Source: an uncultured Verrucomicrobiota bacterium (lineage in GTDB: Bacteria; Verrucomicrobiota; Kiritimatiellia; RFP12; UBA1067). From it: DNA of 45,869 nt. Below the pieces are notes generated by a model that worked only from the letters and a program-made list of their open reading frames with translations, was not told where the DNA came from and made no database searches. A program made the translations under genes and the position numbers. This document shows positions 7,360-14,974 of the stretch, one piece after another (the first letter of the stretch is position 1; every line of letters begins with the position of its first letter). Where the stretch lies: NCBI GenBank assembly GCA_945834475.1, contig CAMAHK010000011.1, positions 1 to 45,869 of the forward strand, in the 5' to 3' direction.

Positions 7360-8010
7360 TTAACTCTCGTAACTCAACCCCGAAAAGACGCTCGCAGCGA
7401 CATGCTCCGCGACGGCGTCTCGCCAAGCAGCCCGGCTCAGGCCTTTCGGACGGAACGGCTTCAGGGCCTTTTCGTCGGCGAGGGCATAGATTGTCACTTG
7501 AGACCAGATGGAGGCTGTTACCATGCCTCGCGGTGAGGTCACCGCGGGTACTTTCGGGGACGCCCTCGCGATCAGCTTCTCGAGAGCCGCGTAGACCGGC
7601 TTACCGAAGGTGTCCATGAAGGATTTGAAGAATTCCGTCGGACGCGTCACCTCTTGCCGGAAGAGTCCCGCGCAAAGCTTCTGCGCCCTTTCCGTTGGAA
7701 TCGTCATGAAGAGCATGTCGTCGATCCACTCGCGCACGGCCGCCCGCCAACTCGCCGCGTCCTTTACCTTCGCGGGAATCTCCGCGAGCGGCGCGCCGAG
7801 GTCGCCGAAGAGCCGCTGCGCGACAATCTTGTAAAGCTCGGCCTTCGACCCGAAGTAGCGGTTCGCCAGCGCCACGTTCGCCCCCGCCGCCTTGCAGATC
7901 GTCCGCACAGAGGCGAGTTCATAGCCCTTCTCCGCGAACTCGATCTCGGCCGCCGCAAGGATCGCCTCGCGCGTCTCGATACCGTCGGTTCTCTTTTTGC
8001 GTTCGTTCAT
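7360..8010 (-). CDS. TetR-family transcriptional regulator (CecR/YbiH-like)
   Basis: 216 residues. The N-terminal TetR helix-turn-helix is clear (REAILAAAEIEFAEKGYELASVRTICKAAGANVALANRYFGSKAELY, about 13-58). The C-terminal part resembles the CecR/YbiH ligand domain (WIDDMLFMTIPTERAQKLCAGLFRQEVTRPTEFF), seen in regulators of efflux and membrane-stress genes; the subfamily is inferred. It precedes the MFS-acyltransferase by 27 nt, so it probably controls that operon and itself. A perfect -35 (TTGACA, 8066-8071) and AAGGAAGG ribosome site lie upstream. Confidence 0.9.
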   Translation of the reverse strand: MNERKKRTDGIETREAILAAAEIEFAEKGYELASVRTICKAAGANVALANRYFGSKAELYKIVAQRLFGDLGAPLAEIPAKVKDAASWRAAVREWIDDMLFMTIPTERAQKLCAGLFRQEVTRPTEFFKSFMDTFGKPVYAALEKLIARASPKVPAVTSPRGMVTASIWSQVTIYALADEKALKPFRPKGLSRAAWRDAVAEHVAASVFSGLSYES

Positions 8011-8042
8011 CGCGTGCCCTTCCTTTCGTAAACACGCGATTA

Positions 8043-8071
8043 CTTTATCACATTTCCGTCCACCCTGTCAA
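8043..8071 (-). promoter_or_regulatory. Promoter of the tetR / MFS-acyltransferase operon
   Basis: TTGACA (8066-8071), a 17-nt spacer, then ATAAAG (8043-8048; TAAAGT with an 18-nt spacer). Located 33 nt before the tetR ATG, in the 92-nt gap after the purH-like gene. An eight-T run on the minus strand just after that gene (8083-8090) may serve termination, but no strong hairpin precedes it. Confidence 0.55.
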
Positions 8072-8102
8072 GCAGGAACGGAAAAAAAAGCACAGAGACT
8101 AC

Positions 8103-9401
8103 TTAGTGACGGAACGAGCGCTGGCCGGTGAAGACCATCGCGATGCCCGCGTCATTCGCGCAGTCGATGACGTCCCAGTCGCGGATCGCGCCGCCCGGCT
8201 GGACGACTGACGTGATGCCTTCGCGCAGGCCGACCTCGAGACCGTCGCGGAACGGGAAGAACGCGTCGGAGACCATCGCGCAGCCCGGAAGGCCGCCCTT
8301 CTCCGCCTTGGTCTGTTCCATGATCTCGGCCTGCTTCTTCGCGCCGTCCTCCTCGCCGAACGCGAGACAGAGGTCGTTGAAGGGCTTCTGGTACTTCTCC
8401 CACGCGATCCAGTCCGCGTGCTTCGTGTACGCCTTGTCACGCGCGATCTCGGCGACGCCGACGCGGTCCTGCTCGCCTGTGCCGATGCCGACCGTGACAC
8501 CGTCCTTCACGTAAAGGACGGAGTTCGACGTGACGCCCGCCTCGACGAGCCAGCCGAAGACGAGGTCTTCGTATTCCTTCGCCGTCGGCAGGCGGTTGAT
8601 CTTGTACTCCTTGTACGAGACCTCGCCCGTCTCCTTGTTCGTGATCTTGCGGTTGCAATAGGCCGGCATGAAATCCTCGGGCTTGCGCGCGTTCGCGCTG
8701 AACGAGGTCTGCGCGACGATGCCGCCGTCAATCAGCGACTTGAAGTCAATGACATGCTTCGCGACGAAGCTCGTGAGGCGATCCATGTTCTTGATACGGA
8801 AGACGCGCAGATTCTTCTTCGTCGCGAAGAGGTCCATCACGCCCGGCTTGAAGTCAGGAGCCACGACGACTTCGGCGTAGTTCTCGATGATGAGCTTCGC
8901 CGTCTCGAGGTCGCACTCGCGGTTGAGCGCGATCGCGCCGCCGAACGCCGCCAGGCGATCCGCCTTGTTCGCACGGAAATAGGCCTCGGCGAGCGTCGAG
9001 CCCGTCGCGACGCCGCACGGATTGTTATGCTTGACGATGACCGCGCACGGCTTGTCCATCAGATAGCGGAGAATGTTGAGCGCGTTGTCCGTATCGGTGA
9101 CGTTCGTCTTGCCCGGATGCTTGCCCGACTGCAGGAGTTCGGGAACGGACGCGAGGTACTGCCCCGGCTGAAGAATCTCGACATCGCCGAGAACGAGGTT
9201 GCCGTTCACGAGCTTGTAGAGCGCCGCCTCCTGTCCCGGATTCTCGCCGTACCGAAGCCCCTTCTCCTCGCCGCCGATGTTCCACGTCACCTTCTCGTAA
9301 TGGAACGTCTGACGATTGCCGCCGTCAATGAACGAGATTTCCATCTGCGGGGCGAAATGATCAGCTTCAATGGTCTTGTAGGCGGCCTTCAGGTCTTTCA
9401 T
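8103..9401 (-). CDS. purH: Stand-alone AICAR transformylase (PurH C-terminal domain only)
   Basis: 432 residues. It matches the AICAR transformylase domain: RYGENPGQEAALY, then IVKHNNPCGVATG with the catalytic-site Lys-His, FGGAIALNRECD and FRDGLEVGLREGITSVVQPGGAIRD near the end. It converts AICAR plus 10-formyl-THF to FAICAR in purine synthesis. The IMP cyclohydrolase (MGS-like) domain that normally precedes it, some 190 residues, is absent, and the initiating MKDLKAAYKTIEAD shows no sign of truncation. The cyclohydrolase step must be encoded elsewhere. A TATAAT box at 9439-9444 lies 38 nt upstream of the ATG. Confidence 0.9.
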   Translation of the reverse strand: MKDLKAAYKTIEADHFAPQMEISFIDGGNRQTFHYEKVTWNIGGEEKGLRYGENPGQEAALYKLVNGNLVLGDVEILQPGQYLASVPELLQSGKHPGKTNVTDTDNALNILRYLMDKPCAVIVKHNNPCGVATGSTLAEAYFRANKADRLAAFGGAIALNRECDLETAKLIIENYAEVVVAPDFKPGVMDLFATKKNLRVFRIKNMDRLTSFVAKHVIDFKSLIDGGIVAQTSFSANARKPEDFMPAYCNRKITNKETGEVSYKEYKINRLPTAKEYEDLVFGWLVEAGVTSNSVLYVKDGVTVGIGTGEQDRVGVAEIARDKAYTKHADWIAWEKYQKPFNDLCLAFGEEDGAKKQAEIMEQTKAEKGGLPGCAMVSDAFFPFRDGLEVGLREGITSVVQPGGAIRDWDVIDCANDAGIAMVFTGQRSFRH

Positions 9402-9438
9402 CAGTTACTCCTTACTGCGAGAAAAGAATTTTCCTTGT

Positions 9439-9444
9439 ATTATA
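9439..9444 (-). promoter_or_regulatory. -10 box (TATAAT) of the AICAR transformylase gene
   Basis: TTTTTGTTATAAT on the minus strand, very similar to TTTTTGGTATAAT before rpiB-glyA (21859). The predicted start lies about 30 nt before the ATG. So the long structured stretch further upstream need not be part of this mRNA. Confidence 0.5.
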
Positions 9445-9459
9445 ACAAAAATTCCCCGC

Positions 9460-9856
9460 GCATAAGGCGGCAAAACGGCACTATGGCCGCACGGTGAGAC
9501 GCGGTGGTTGCATTGAACCTGCCCTGCTCCAAATACGCGGCCTCCGGGCGGTGACGCCCGACCCGCACTTCCGGCCTGCACGGGTTGGCTGAAGTCCGTG
9601 ACTTTCCTGCTTATCGACACCTCCTTTCGGATGCGACGACAGCGTAGGGTCGGGGTGAGTCGCGGAGAGTTTTTCGGGACCGACGCGGCTGGCGATGCCT
9701 CGATTAACCGCAAAGACTGCGGGCGGAAGTAAAAGAAACGCGGCTCATTCACCTCGGGGATGCCGTGTCGGGTGGGTTCCCGAAAAAGCTCGGAGCGAGC
9801 TGCACCCCGACCCGCAGCGGCGCCTTCTGCGACAAGGCCCGGACAGCGATCCGTCT
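9460..9856. ncRNA. Strongly structured non-coding region (candidate RNA, class unknown)
   Basis: About 400 bases between the superoxide reductase stop and the purH promoter. Nested long-range pairings are visible: 9647-9657 with 9803-9813 (perfect 11 bp), 9670-9679 with 9778-9787 (perfect 10 bp), 9681-9689 with 9762-9770 (9 bp with one G-U), 9698-9702 with 9755-9759, and an inner hairpin CCGCA/TGCGG (9708-9722). A second domain has the hairpin CGGGCG-GTGA-CGCCCG (9545-9560), a GNRA loop if transcribed on the plus strand. Size and architecture would suit RNase P RNA, tmRNA or a similar RNA, but I could not match the conserved cores of these, SRP RNA or a known riboswitch. The strand is unresolved. 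Confidence 0.45.
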
Positions 9857-10225
9857 TCACCTGCGCCATAACCCGTGCATGTTGCAATAGGCGTAGACGT
9901 GAATGATCTCATCGTGCGGAATCAGGGCGAATTGCGCCTCGGGATAACAGCAGGCCTTCAGGTACTTGAGCTGATATCCCGCCTTCGTCTCCAACACGAT
10001 CCAGGCAATGTAATGCGACTCCGTCATCGGATGCTCAAGCGTGCCGACACGCACCCACACGATTCCATTTTCGTGCGAATAGACGGGCACATGCTTCTCC
10101 AGTACGCCGTCGCCCGTGCCTACGACCAGCTCCTTCATCGTCTCGGAGCAGCACGCCATCTCGGCGGAGGTTTCCTTGATCAGGCAAACGATTTTTCCGC
10201 ATTTCTTGCATCGGTAGAACTTCAT
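9857..10225 (-). CDS. dfx: Desulfoferrodoxin / class II-type superoxide reductase
   Basis: 122 residues from ATG 10223-10225 (AAGGAG site 7 nt upstream; the longer open frame upstream is not homologous). The N-terminal desulforedoxin-like rubredoxin site is FYRCKKCGKIV...ACCSETM (CxxC and CC). The neelaredoxin domain carries the four His of centre II (KHVPVY, EHPMTESHYI, HGLW) and the axial Cys of YCNMHGLW. It reduces superoxide to peroxide without releasing oxygen, typical of anaerobes and microaerophiles. It is the last gene before the structured region, 111 nt downstream of the prepilin peptidase gene. Confidence 0.92.
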   Translation of the reverse strand: MKFYRCKKCGKIVCLIKETSAEMACCSETMKELVVGTGDGVLEKHVPVYSHENGIVWVRVGTLEHPMTESHYIAWIVLETKAGYQLKYLKACCYPEAQFALIPHDEIIHVYAYCNMHGLWRR

Positions 10226-10336
10226 GGGCCGCTCCTTTCTTATGAGGGATGGTGATACCCGAGAGTTTACCACTCCTCGCATAGGATGTCGGTCGTAAAG
10301 GAAACCGATTCGTCGCTCAAACGGACACAAGAGACC
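10226..10336. other. Short intergenic gap
   Basis: Contains the dfx ribosome site (AAGGAG) near 10233. No clear promoter or terminator hairpin was seen in the remainder. Confidence 0.3.
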
Positions 10337-11239
10337 TTACTTCATCAGGCCGAGATACCACCTGACGATCTCAACGCCGTAGAACATCCAGAGCAATGTC
10401 GCTAGGCATATGTACGGCCCATAGGGAATCTCGACGAACTTGCCGAACTTCGTCTTCGAGAGCGCAATCAGCGAAACGCCGATCACCGAGCCGAAGAGCG
10501 ACGAGAAGATGAGGACGAACAGAACGGCCATCGGACCGAACAACGCGCCGACCGCCCCCATCAGGAAGACATCGCCCATCCCCATCGCCTCGCGTTTGAA
10601 CGCCTTCGTGCCGAGAAGCCTGATGAGCGCAAACAGACCAAAGCCGAAGGCGAGACCCAGAAGGGACTGAATGACCGAATAACTGAATAACTGAATGACC
10701 GAATCGGGAAATTGGCGAGTTGACGAATTGGCGAATTGGTGAATCGTCACGACGCCATTCCACAAGACACCAAGGATCATGCCGCCGACGGTCATGAAGT
10801 CCGGCAGGAGCTTGTGGTCGAAGTCGATCATCGAGCCGACGATCATGAGCGAAATCCAAATCCACCAGACCGACAGATGAAACCAGTTTAGCCATCCCAA
10901 GAAAGGATCGCCCATCAAATGAAACTTCGGCTCCACGAATGCGCCAGCCGCAGCAAACACATGAATGAACGCCGCGAGAAAGAGACACCCACCGAGCGTC
11001 TCTATCAGAATGTAGCGCGGCGAGATCGGCGCTTTGCAGGTCGCGCACTTGCCGCGCAGGAAGAGCCACGCGAGAATCGGGATGTTCTGGTAGCCCTTGA
11101 TCGGCGTTCCGCATTTCGGACAGTGCGACGGCGGCGAGACAATCGACTCCCCGCGCGGCACGCGCCAGATGACGACATTGAGGAACGACGCAATGCACGC
11201 CCCGAGGGCAAACGAGAAGATGGCGAAGATCGTATTCAT
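10337..11239 (-). CDS. pilD: Prepilin peptidase / N-methyltransferase (type IV leader peptidase)
   Basis: 300 residues. It cleaves type IV prepilin-like leader peptides in the inner membrane. The N-terminal region has the zinc tetracysteine site (CPKCGTPI...CATCKAPI) expected for the methylating form; then come about eight helices with the two catalytic aspartates, in SMIDFDHKLLPD and MGMGDVFLMG. Residues 165-191 (TIHQFANSSTRQF, then DSVIQLFSYSVIQS) do not belong to the family: they are encoded by an 8-bp tandem repeat tract (10666-10746) between transmembrane segments and also found at 13709. ATG 11237-11239 is used; the longer open frame upstream runs through a REP hairpin. gpsA lies 41 nt upstream. 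Confidence 0.9.
   Translation of the reverse strand: MNTIFAIFSFALGACIASFLNVVIWRVPRGESIVSPPSHCPKCGTPIKGYQNIPILAWLFLRGKCATCKAPISPRYILIETLGGCLFLAAFIHVFAAAGAFVEPKFHLMGDPFLGWLNWFHLSVWWIWISLMIVGSMIDFDHKLLPDFMTVGGMILGVLWNGVVTIHQFANSSTRQFPDSVIQLFSYSVIQSLLGLAFGFGLFALIRLLGTKAFKREAMGMGDVFLMGAVGALFGPMAVLFVLIFSSLFGSVIGVSLIALSKTKFGKFVEIPYGPYICLATLLWMFYGVEIVRWYLGLMK
10666..10746. repeat. 8-bp tandem repeat tract inside pilD
   Basis: Units ACTGAATG, ACCGAATA, ACTGAATA, ACTGAATG, ACCGAATC are followed by AATTGGCG-like units. The same two unit types in the same order occur in the gap at 13709-13746 on the opposite strand. In pilD the tract is translated without a stop. Confidence 0.75.
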
Positions 11240-11251
11240 TGCGTGGAAACG

Positions 11252-11280
11252 CCGCGGCCGAGACGGCTCGCGGTACGGAG
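11252..11280 (-). repeat. REP-like hairpin copy D (gpsA-pilD gap)
   Basis: On the minus strand: head CCGTA, 5' arm CCGCGaGCCG, loop TCT, 3' arm CGGCCGCGG (core 11252-11273). It fills most of the gap between the gpsA stop and the pilD start. It may act as an mRNA stabiliser or attenuator there. Confidence 0.75.
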
Positions 11281-12267
11281 TTATTCGCTCTTCAGCTCGC
11301 GCCCCATCATCGCGGCGACGGCGTCCTTGGCGTTGAAGCCCTCGTAGCAGAGGGCGTAGACGAGTTCGCAAATCGGCATCTCGACGCCGAGCTTCTTCGC
11401 GATCTCGTGGACGACCTTCGCGTTCCAGACGCCTTCGGCGACCATCTGCATCGAGCCGAGGATGTCGGCGATCTTCTCGCCCTTGCCGAGGCGTTCGCCA
11501 ACGGAGTGGTTGCGCGAGTGCTGCGACGTGCAGGTAACGATCAGGTCGCCGATGCCGGCGAGCCCGTTGAGCGTCTCCTCCTTGCCGCCGTAGGCGAGCA
11601 CAAAGCGCTTCATCTCGACGAGTCCGCGCGTAATGAGCGCCGCGCGCGTATTGTCGCCGAAGCCCATGCCGTCCGAACAGCCGACGGCGATCGCGAGAAC
11701 GTTCTTCACCGCGCCGCCGATCTCGACACCGACCGGATCGTTCGACGTGTAGACGCGGAAGAGCGGACCCGACCAGATTTCCTGCACGCGCTTCGCCTTC
11801 GCCGCGTCCGGACAGGCGGCGACGATCGTCGTCGGGATGCCGCGCGAGACTTCCTCCGCATGCGTCGGTCCAGCCAGGGCCACGATCGGCCCCGTGCCGA
11901 GGATCTCCTCGCCAAGATCAGTCATGCGGCGGTTCGTCTTCTCGCAGAGTCCCTTCGTGATTGAGACGACGAGCATGTCGGACGTGATGAGTCCCCTGAA
12001 CGATTCCACCACGTGCGTGAAGAACTTCGACGGCGGCGCGAGGACGACGACCTCGGCACCGGCAACCGCTTCGGCGCGGTCGCCCGTCAGATTCAGATTG
12101 TCGGGGAGTGTGACGCCTTTGAGGAACTTCTCGTTCCGCCGCGTCTTCTTCATCTCCTCGATGTACTCGGGGAACGCGCCCCAAAGCGTGACCTCGTGGC
12201 CGTACCCCGCCAGAAGCATCGCGTTCGCCGTGCCCCAGCCGCCGTCTCCGATAACTGCAATCTTCAT
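11281..12267 (-). CDS. gpsA: Glycerol-3-phosphate dehydrogenase [NAD(P)+]
   Basis: 328 residues, the normal GpsA length. The NAD(P) site is GDGGWGTANAMLLA (about 7-20; usually GxGxWGTA). Catalytic-domain blocks include KGLCEKTNRRMTDL, ALAGPTHAEEV, GAVKNVLAIAVGCSDGMGFGDNTRAALITRG with the catalytic Lys, and AGIGDLIVTC. It reduces dihydroxyacetone phosphate to sn-glycerol-3-phosphate for phospholipid synthesis. ATG 12265-12267 has AAGGAAA upstream; a hairpin (12290-12311) separates it from the fucosidase stop. Confidence 0.95.
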   Translation of the reverse strand: MKIAVIGDGGWGTANAMLLAGYGHEVTLWGAFPEYIEEMKKTRRNEKFLKGVTLPDNLNLTGDRAEAVAGAEVVVLAPPSKFFTHVVESFRGLITSDMLVVSITKGLCEKTNRRMTDLGEEILGTGPIVALAGPTHAEEVSRGIPTTIVAACPDAAKAKRVQEIWSGPLFRVYTSNDPVGVEIGGAVKNVLAIAVGCSDGMGFGDNTRAALITRGLVEMKRFVLAYGGKEETLNGLAGIGDLIVTCTSQHSRNHSVGERLGKGEKIADILGSMQMVAEGVWNAKVVHEIAKKLGVEMPICELVYALCYEGFNAKDAVAAMMGRELKSE

Positions 12268-12289
12268 AGTGGTAGATTTCCTTTTCTGC

Positions 12290-12311
12290 GACGAGGCAAG
12301 AGTGCCTCGTC
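12290..12311. repeat. Hairpin family 2, copy 1 (upstream of gpsA)
   Basis: GACGAGGCA / TGCCTCGTC is a perfect 9-bp stem with loop AGAG. Flanks GGGGACG...CGTCGCA (minus strand) match the copy inside nadC (45427-45448), while the central stem differs with both arms changed together. Confidence 0.65.
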
Positions 12312-12323
12312 CCCGTTTACGCT

Positions 12324-13694
12324 TCACTTCGCGTTAGTCATCCACTGAGCCGTGTCCGTCTCACCGTTCGTTGTCGTCGCGTTCATCACGCGGTTGAGCG
12401 TCTTCGGGTCGACATAATAGAGTCGCATCGCTGGGACGACCTTGCCGGCGAAGGAATCCGTCTCCACCGTCAAGGATTCCGCCGCGACCGGCTGCGGCAG
12501 CACACGGATGCGCTTGATGCCGAGCGCGGTTCCGGACGCGATAACCTTGCCCGCCGACTTCAGTGTCCAGCTCTTGACGGACTCGCCCTGGGCGACATCC
12601 TCGGCCATCACGACGACATTGCACGGACCCTTCGTCACGGGCTGCGCGAAGAACTCCTTCTTCAGCTCGCCGAAGCGCTTGAGCGCGGCGACGTCCTCGG
12701 GGGCAAGGCGTCCGTGGCGGTCGGGGGCGACACCGAGATTCATCGTACCGCCGTTGCCGACCGTATTGAGATAGCGCTGCATCAGGAACTCGCCGCAACG
12801 GACGGTATTCTTTTCCTTCTCATGATAGAACCAGCCCTTACGAAGCGGGAAGTCGGCTTCCGGCGGATGGAAGGTCGTGCCGTCCTTCAGGTCGCCGCGA
12901 TTGCAGTACGTCCTGTAGCAAGACTTATCATACGAACGGACGGTTGCCGCCGAATCGTCGCACAGTTCGCCGCGCTCGTTGCCCGGCCAGCGGAAGTCCG
13001 CACCATCACCCTCGTTGAAGATGCAGACCTTCGACTGCAACTTCCGAACCATCGCAAACGTCTCGGTCTCATAGCGGTAGTAGCCGTCCGGAATCTTCCG
13101 ACGCTCGCGTGCGCCGCCGTAGTAGCCGTCACCACCGTTCGCGCCATCGAACCACATCTCGAAGACTTCGCCATAATCGCCCGAGAGGAGCTCGCGAATC
13201 TGCGCCTGAAAGACGTCCGTCACGTACTTCTCCGAGCCATAGGCGGCGTTGTTGCGGTCCCACGGCGAGACATAGACGCCGAACTTGAGTCCGTACTTGC
13301 GACAGGCCTGTTCCATCTCCTTGACGTAGTTGCCCTTGCCGCCCCGGAACGGGGACTTCGTGATGTTGTGCTCCGTCGTCTTCGTCGGCCAGAGGCAGAA
13401 ACCGTCATGGTGCTTCGCGACAATGATGAGTCCCTGAAGGCCGCCAACCGCGCACGCGCCGACAATCTGGTCGGCGTCAAACGCATCGGGATTCAGCCAC
13501 GCCGGATCCTCGTCACCAAACCCCCACTCACGGTCAGTGTAGGTGTTGAGTCCCCAATGCACGATGCCATAAACTTCGACCCCCTCGCGAATGCGCTCGA
13601 GCTGCGCGGGACGCGGCACCGGCCGCTCCGCGGCACCAACCGAAAGGACATAAGACATAAGACATAGGACAGACGTCGCCATTTTCACTTTCAT
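12324..13694 (-). CDS. GH29 alpha-L-fucosidase, secreted
   Basis: 456 residues. A signal peptide (MKVKMATSVLCLMSYVLSVG) is followed by the GH29 catalytic barrel: VYGIVHWGLNTY, KHHDGFCLWPT, GLKFGVYVSPWD and EVFEMWFDGANG, whose Asp183 is the expected nucleophile. A C-terminal beta domain follows from about 365. It releases fucose from glycans such as mucin or plant polymers in the periplasm or outside. The hydrophobic core of the signal peptide is encoded by tandem TTATGTC units (13646-13674). ATG 13692-13694 has AGGAGGG 6 nt upstream; the frame extends only to a TTG further up. Substrate linkage is not predictable. Confidence 0.92.
   Translation of the reverse strand: MKVKMATSVLCLMSYVLSVGAAERPVPRPAQLERIREGVEVYGIVHWGLNTYTDREWGFGDEDPAWLNPDAFDADQIVGACAVGGLQGLIIVAKHHDGFCLWPTKTTEHNITKSPFRGGKGNYVKEMEQACRKYGLKFGVYVSPWDRNNAAYGSEKYVTDVFQAQIRELLSGDYGEVFEMWFDGANGGDGYYGGARERRKIPDGYYRYETETFAMVRKLQSKVCIFNEGDGADFRWPGNERGELCDDSAATVRSYDKSCYRTYCNRGDLKDGTTFHPPEADFPLRKGWFYHEKEKNTVRCGEFLMQRYLNTVGNGGTMNLGVAPDRHGRLAPEDVAALKRFGELKKEFFAQPVTKGPCNVVVMAEDVAQGESVKSWTLKSAGKVIASGTALGIKRIRVLPQPVAAESLTVETDSFAGKVVPAMRLYYVDPKTLNRVMNATTTNGETDTAQWMTNAK
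13646..13674. repeat. Heptamer tandem repeat in the fucosidase signal peptide
   Basis: Seven-base units GACATAA/GACATAG (TTATGTC on the coding strand), three to four copies, encode the LCLMSYVL core of the signal peptide. Confidence 0.55.
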
Positions 13695-13708
13695 TACAAA
13701 CCCTCCTT

Positions 13709-13746
13709 CATTCGCCAATTCGCCAATTCGGTCATTCAGTCATTAA
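13709..13746. repeat. 8-bp tandem tract between ribBA and the fucosidase gene
   Basis: Units CATTCGCCA, ATTCGCCA, ATTCGGT, CATTCAGT, CATTAAA. This is the reverse complement of the pilD tract (10666-10746), with both unit types in the same order. It covers the ribBA stop codon region and the whole gap. Confidence 0.7.
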
Positions 13747-14972
13747 AAAATATGTCCCATCTTCTCGCGCTTCGTGTCGAGATATCTCTTGTCGTGCGCG
13801 TTCGCCGGAATGATGATCGGCACGCGCTCGACGATTTCGAGTCCGTAGCCCTCGAGGCCCGCGATCTTGCATGGGTTGTTCGTCATGAGCCTGAGCTTGT
13901 GGATGCCGAGGTCGACGAGCATCTGGGCGCCTTCGCCGTAGTCACGGAGGTCGGGGGCGAAGCCCAAGGCGACGTTCGCTTCGACGGTGTCGAGTCCCTC
14001 CTCCTGCTTCTTGTAGGCGTGCAGCTTGTTCGCGAGCCCAATGCCGCGACCTTCCTGGCGCATGTAGAGAACGGCGCCTCGGCCTTCCTTCTCGATCATC
14101 TCCATGGCGGTGTGCAGCTGGGGACCGCAATCGCAGCGCTCGCTGCCGAGAACGTCGCCTGTGAAGCATTCGGAGTGAACGCGCACGAGGACCGGCTCGC
14201 CGTCCGCGACATTGCCCTTCACGAGTGCGAGATGTTCAAGCCCCGTCAGGCGGCTCTTGTACATTGTGAGCGTGAAGCTTCCGTGATCCGTCGGCAAATC
14301 AACCGTCTCGATCTTGTCGACAAGGAAATTCCGCCGTTCACCTTCACCTTCAACCTTCTCCTCCTGATCGCCTTTCGCCAAGCGAAAGGCGATCAGGTCA
14401 GCGATCGTCATCATCTTGAGATGATGCTTCTGCGCGAAGGCCTCGACGTCATCCATGCGGGCCATGTTACCGTCGTCCTTCATGATCTCGCAGCAAAGGC
14501 CGACTTCCTTCAAGCCCGCGAGGCGGCAGAGGTCAACCGTCGCCTCGGTGTGACCCGCGCGTTTGAGAACGCCCCCTTCGCGCGCCTGCAGCGGGAACAT
14601 ATGTCCGGGACGGCGGAAGTCCTCGGGCTTCGCGCCGTCCTTCACCGTGGCGAGCGCGGTCATCGAACGCTCGGCGGCGGAAATGCCCGTCGTCGTGTCG
14701 ACGCCGTCGATCGAAACGGTGAACGCCGTCTGGTGGTTGTCGGTGTTCGTCTGAACCATCTGCGGAAGGCCGAGCTTCTCGCACCACGCGCGGCTCATCG
14801 GCATGCAGATAAGCCCCTTCGCATGGGTCGCCATGAAGTTCACATTCTCCGTCGTCGCGAATTCGGCCGCACAGATGCAGTCGCCTTCGTTCTCACGGTC
14901 CTCGTCATCCGTGACGAGAATGATCTCGCCCTTCCGAAGCGCCTCCAGACACTCTTCAACAGTATTGAACAT
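13743..14972 (-). CDS. ribBA: Bifunctional DHBP synthase / GTP cyclohydrolase II
   Basis: 409 residues. RibB domain about 1-200 ([48 protein letters not shown]); RibA domain about 210-409 with the zinc ligands [14 protein letters not shown] and [13 protein letters not shown]. It makes both riboflavin precursors, from ribulose-5-phosphate and from GTP. The linker [19 protein letters not shown] is encoded by a perfect 16-bp inverted repeat (14363-14397) followed by a CACCTT/CAACCTT tract. ATG 14970-14972 lies 2 nt after the pyrE stop with no Shine-Dalgarno, suggesting translational coupling. Confidence 0.95.
   Translation of the reverse strand: MFNTVEECLEALRKGEIILVTDDEDRENEGDCICAAEFATTENVNFMATHAKGLICMPMSRAWCEKLGLPQMVQTNTDNHQTAFTVSIDGVDTTTGISAAERSMTALATVKDGAKPEDFRRPGHMFPLQAREGGVLKRAGHTEATVDLCRLAGLKEVGLCCEIMKDDGNMARMDDVEAFAQKHHLKMMTIADLIAFRLAKGDQEEKVEGEGERRNFLVDKIETVDLPTDHGSFTLTMYKSRLTGLEHLALVKGNVADGEPVLVRVHSECFTGDVLGSERCDCGPQLHTAMEMIEKEGRGAVLYMRQEGRGIGLANKLHAYKKQEEGLDTVEANVALGFAPDLRDYGEGAQMLVDLGIHKLRLMTNNPCKIAGLEGYGLEIVERVPIIIPANAHDKRYLDTKREKMGHIF
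14363..14397. repeat. Perfect 16-bp inverted repeat in ribBA linker
   Basis: CCTGATCGCCTTTCGC (14363-14378) and GCGAAAGGCGATCAGG (14382-14397) pair perfectly around CAA. It falls exactly between the two enzyme domains. Confidence 0.8.
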
Positions 14973-14974
14973 TT

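Noticed and set aside
9460-9856. RNase P RNA, tmRNA or SRP RNA
   Set aside because: Fragments resembling RNase P motifs occur on opposite strands and in the wrong order; tmRNA tag and T-arm and the SRP core were not found.
9405-9887. Minus-strand open frame of 160 codons between the dfx and purH genes
   Set aside because: The translation has low-complexity Arg/Ser/Pro composition and no ribosome site; the DNA instead shows nested long-range pairing, so it is treated as non-coding structure.
10666-10746. Possible CRISPR-like array in the 8-mer tract
   Set aside because: Units are contiguous 8-mers without spacers and are read through as protein.
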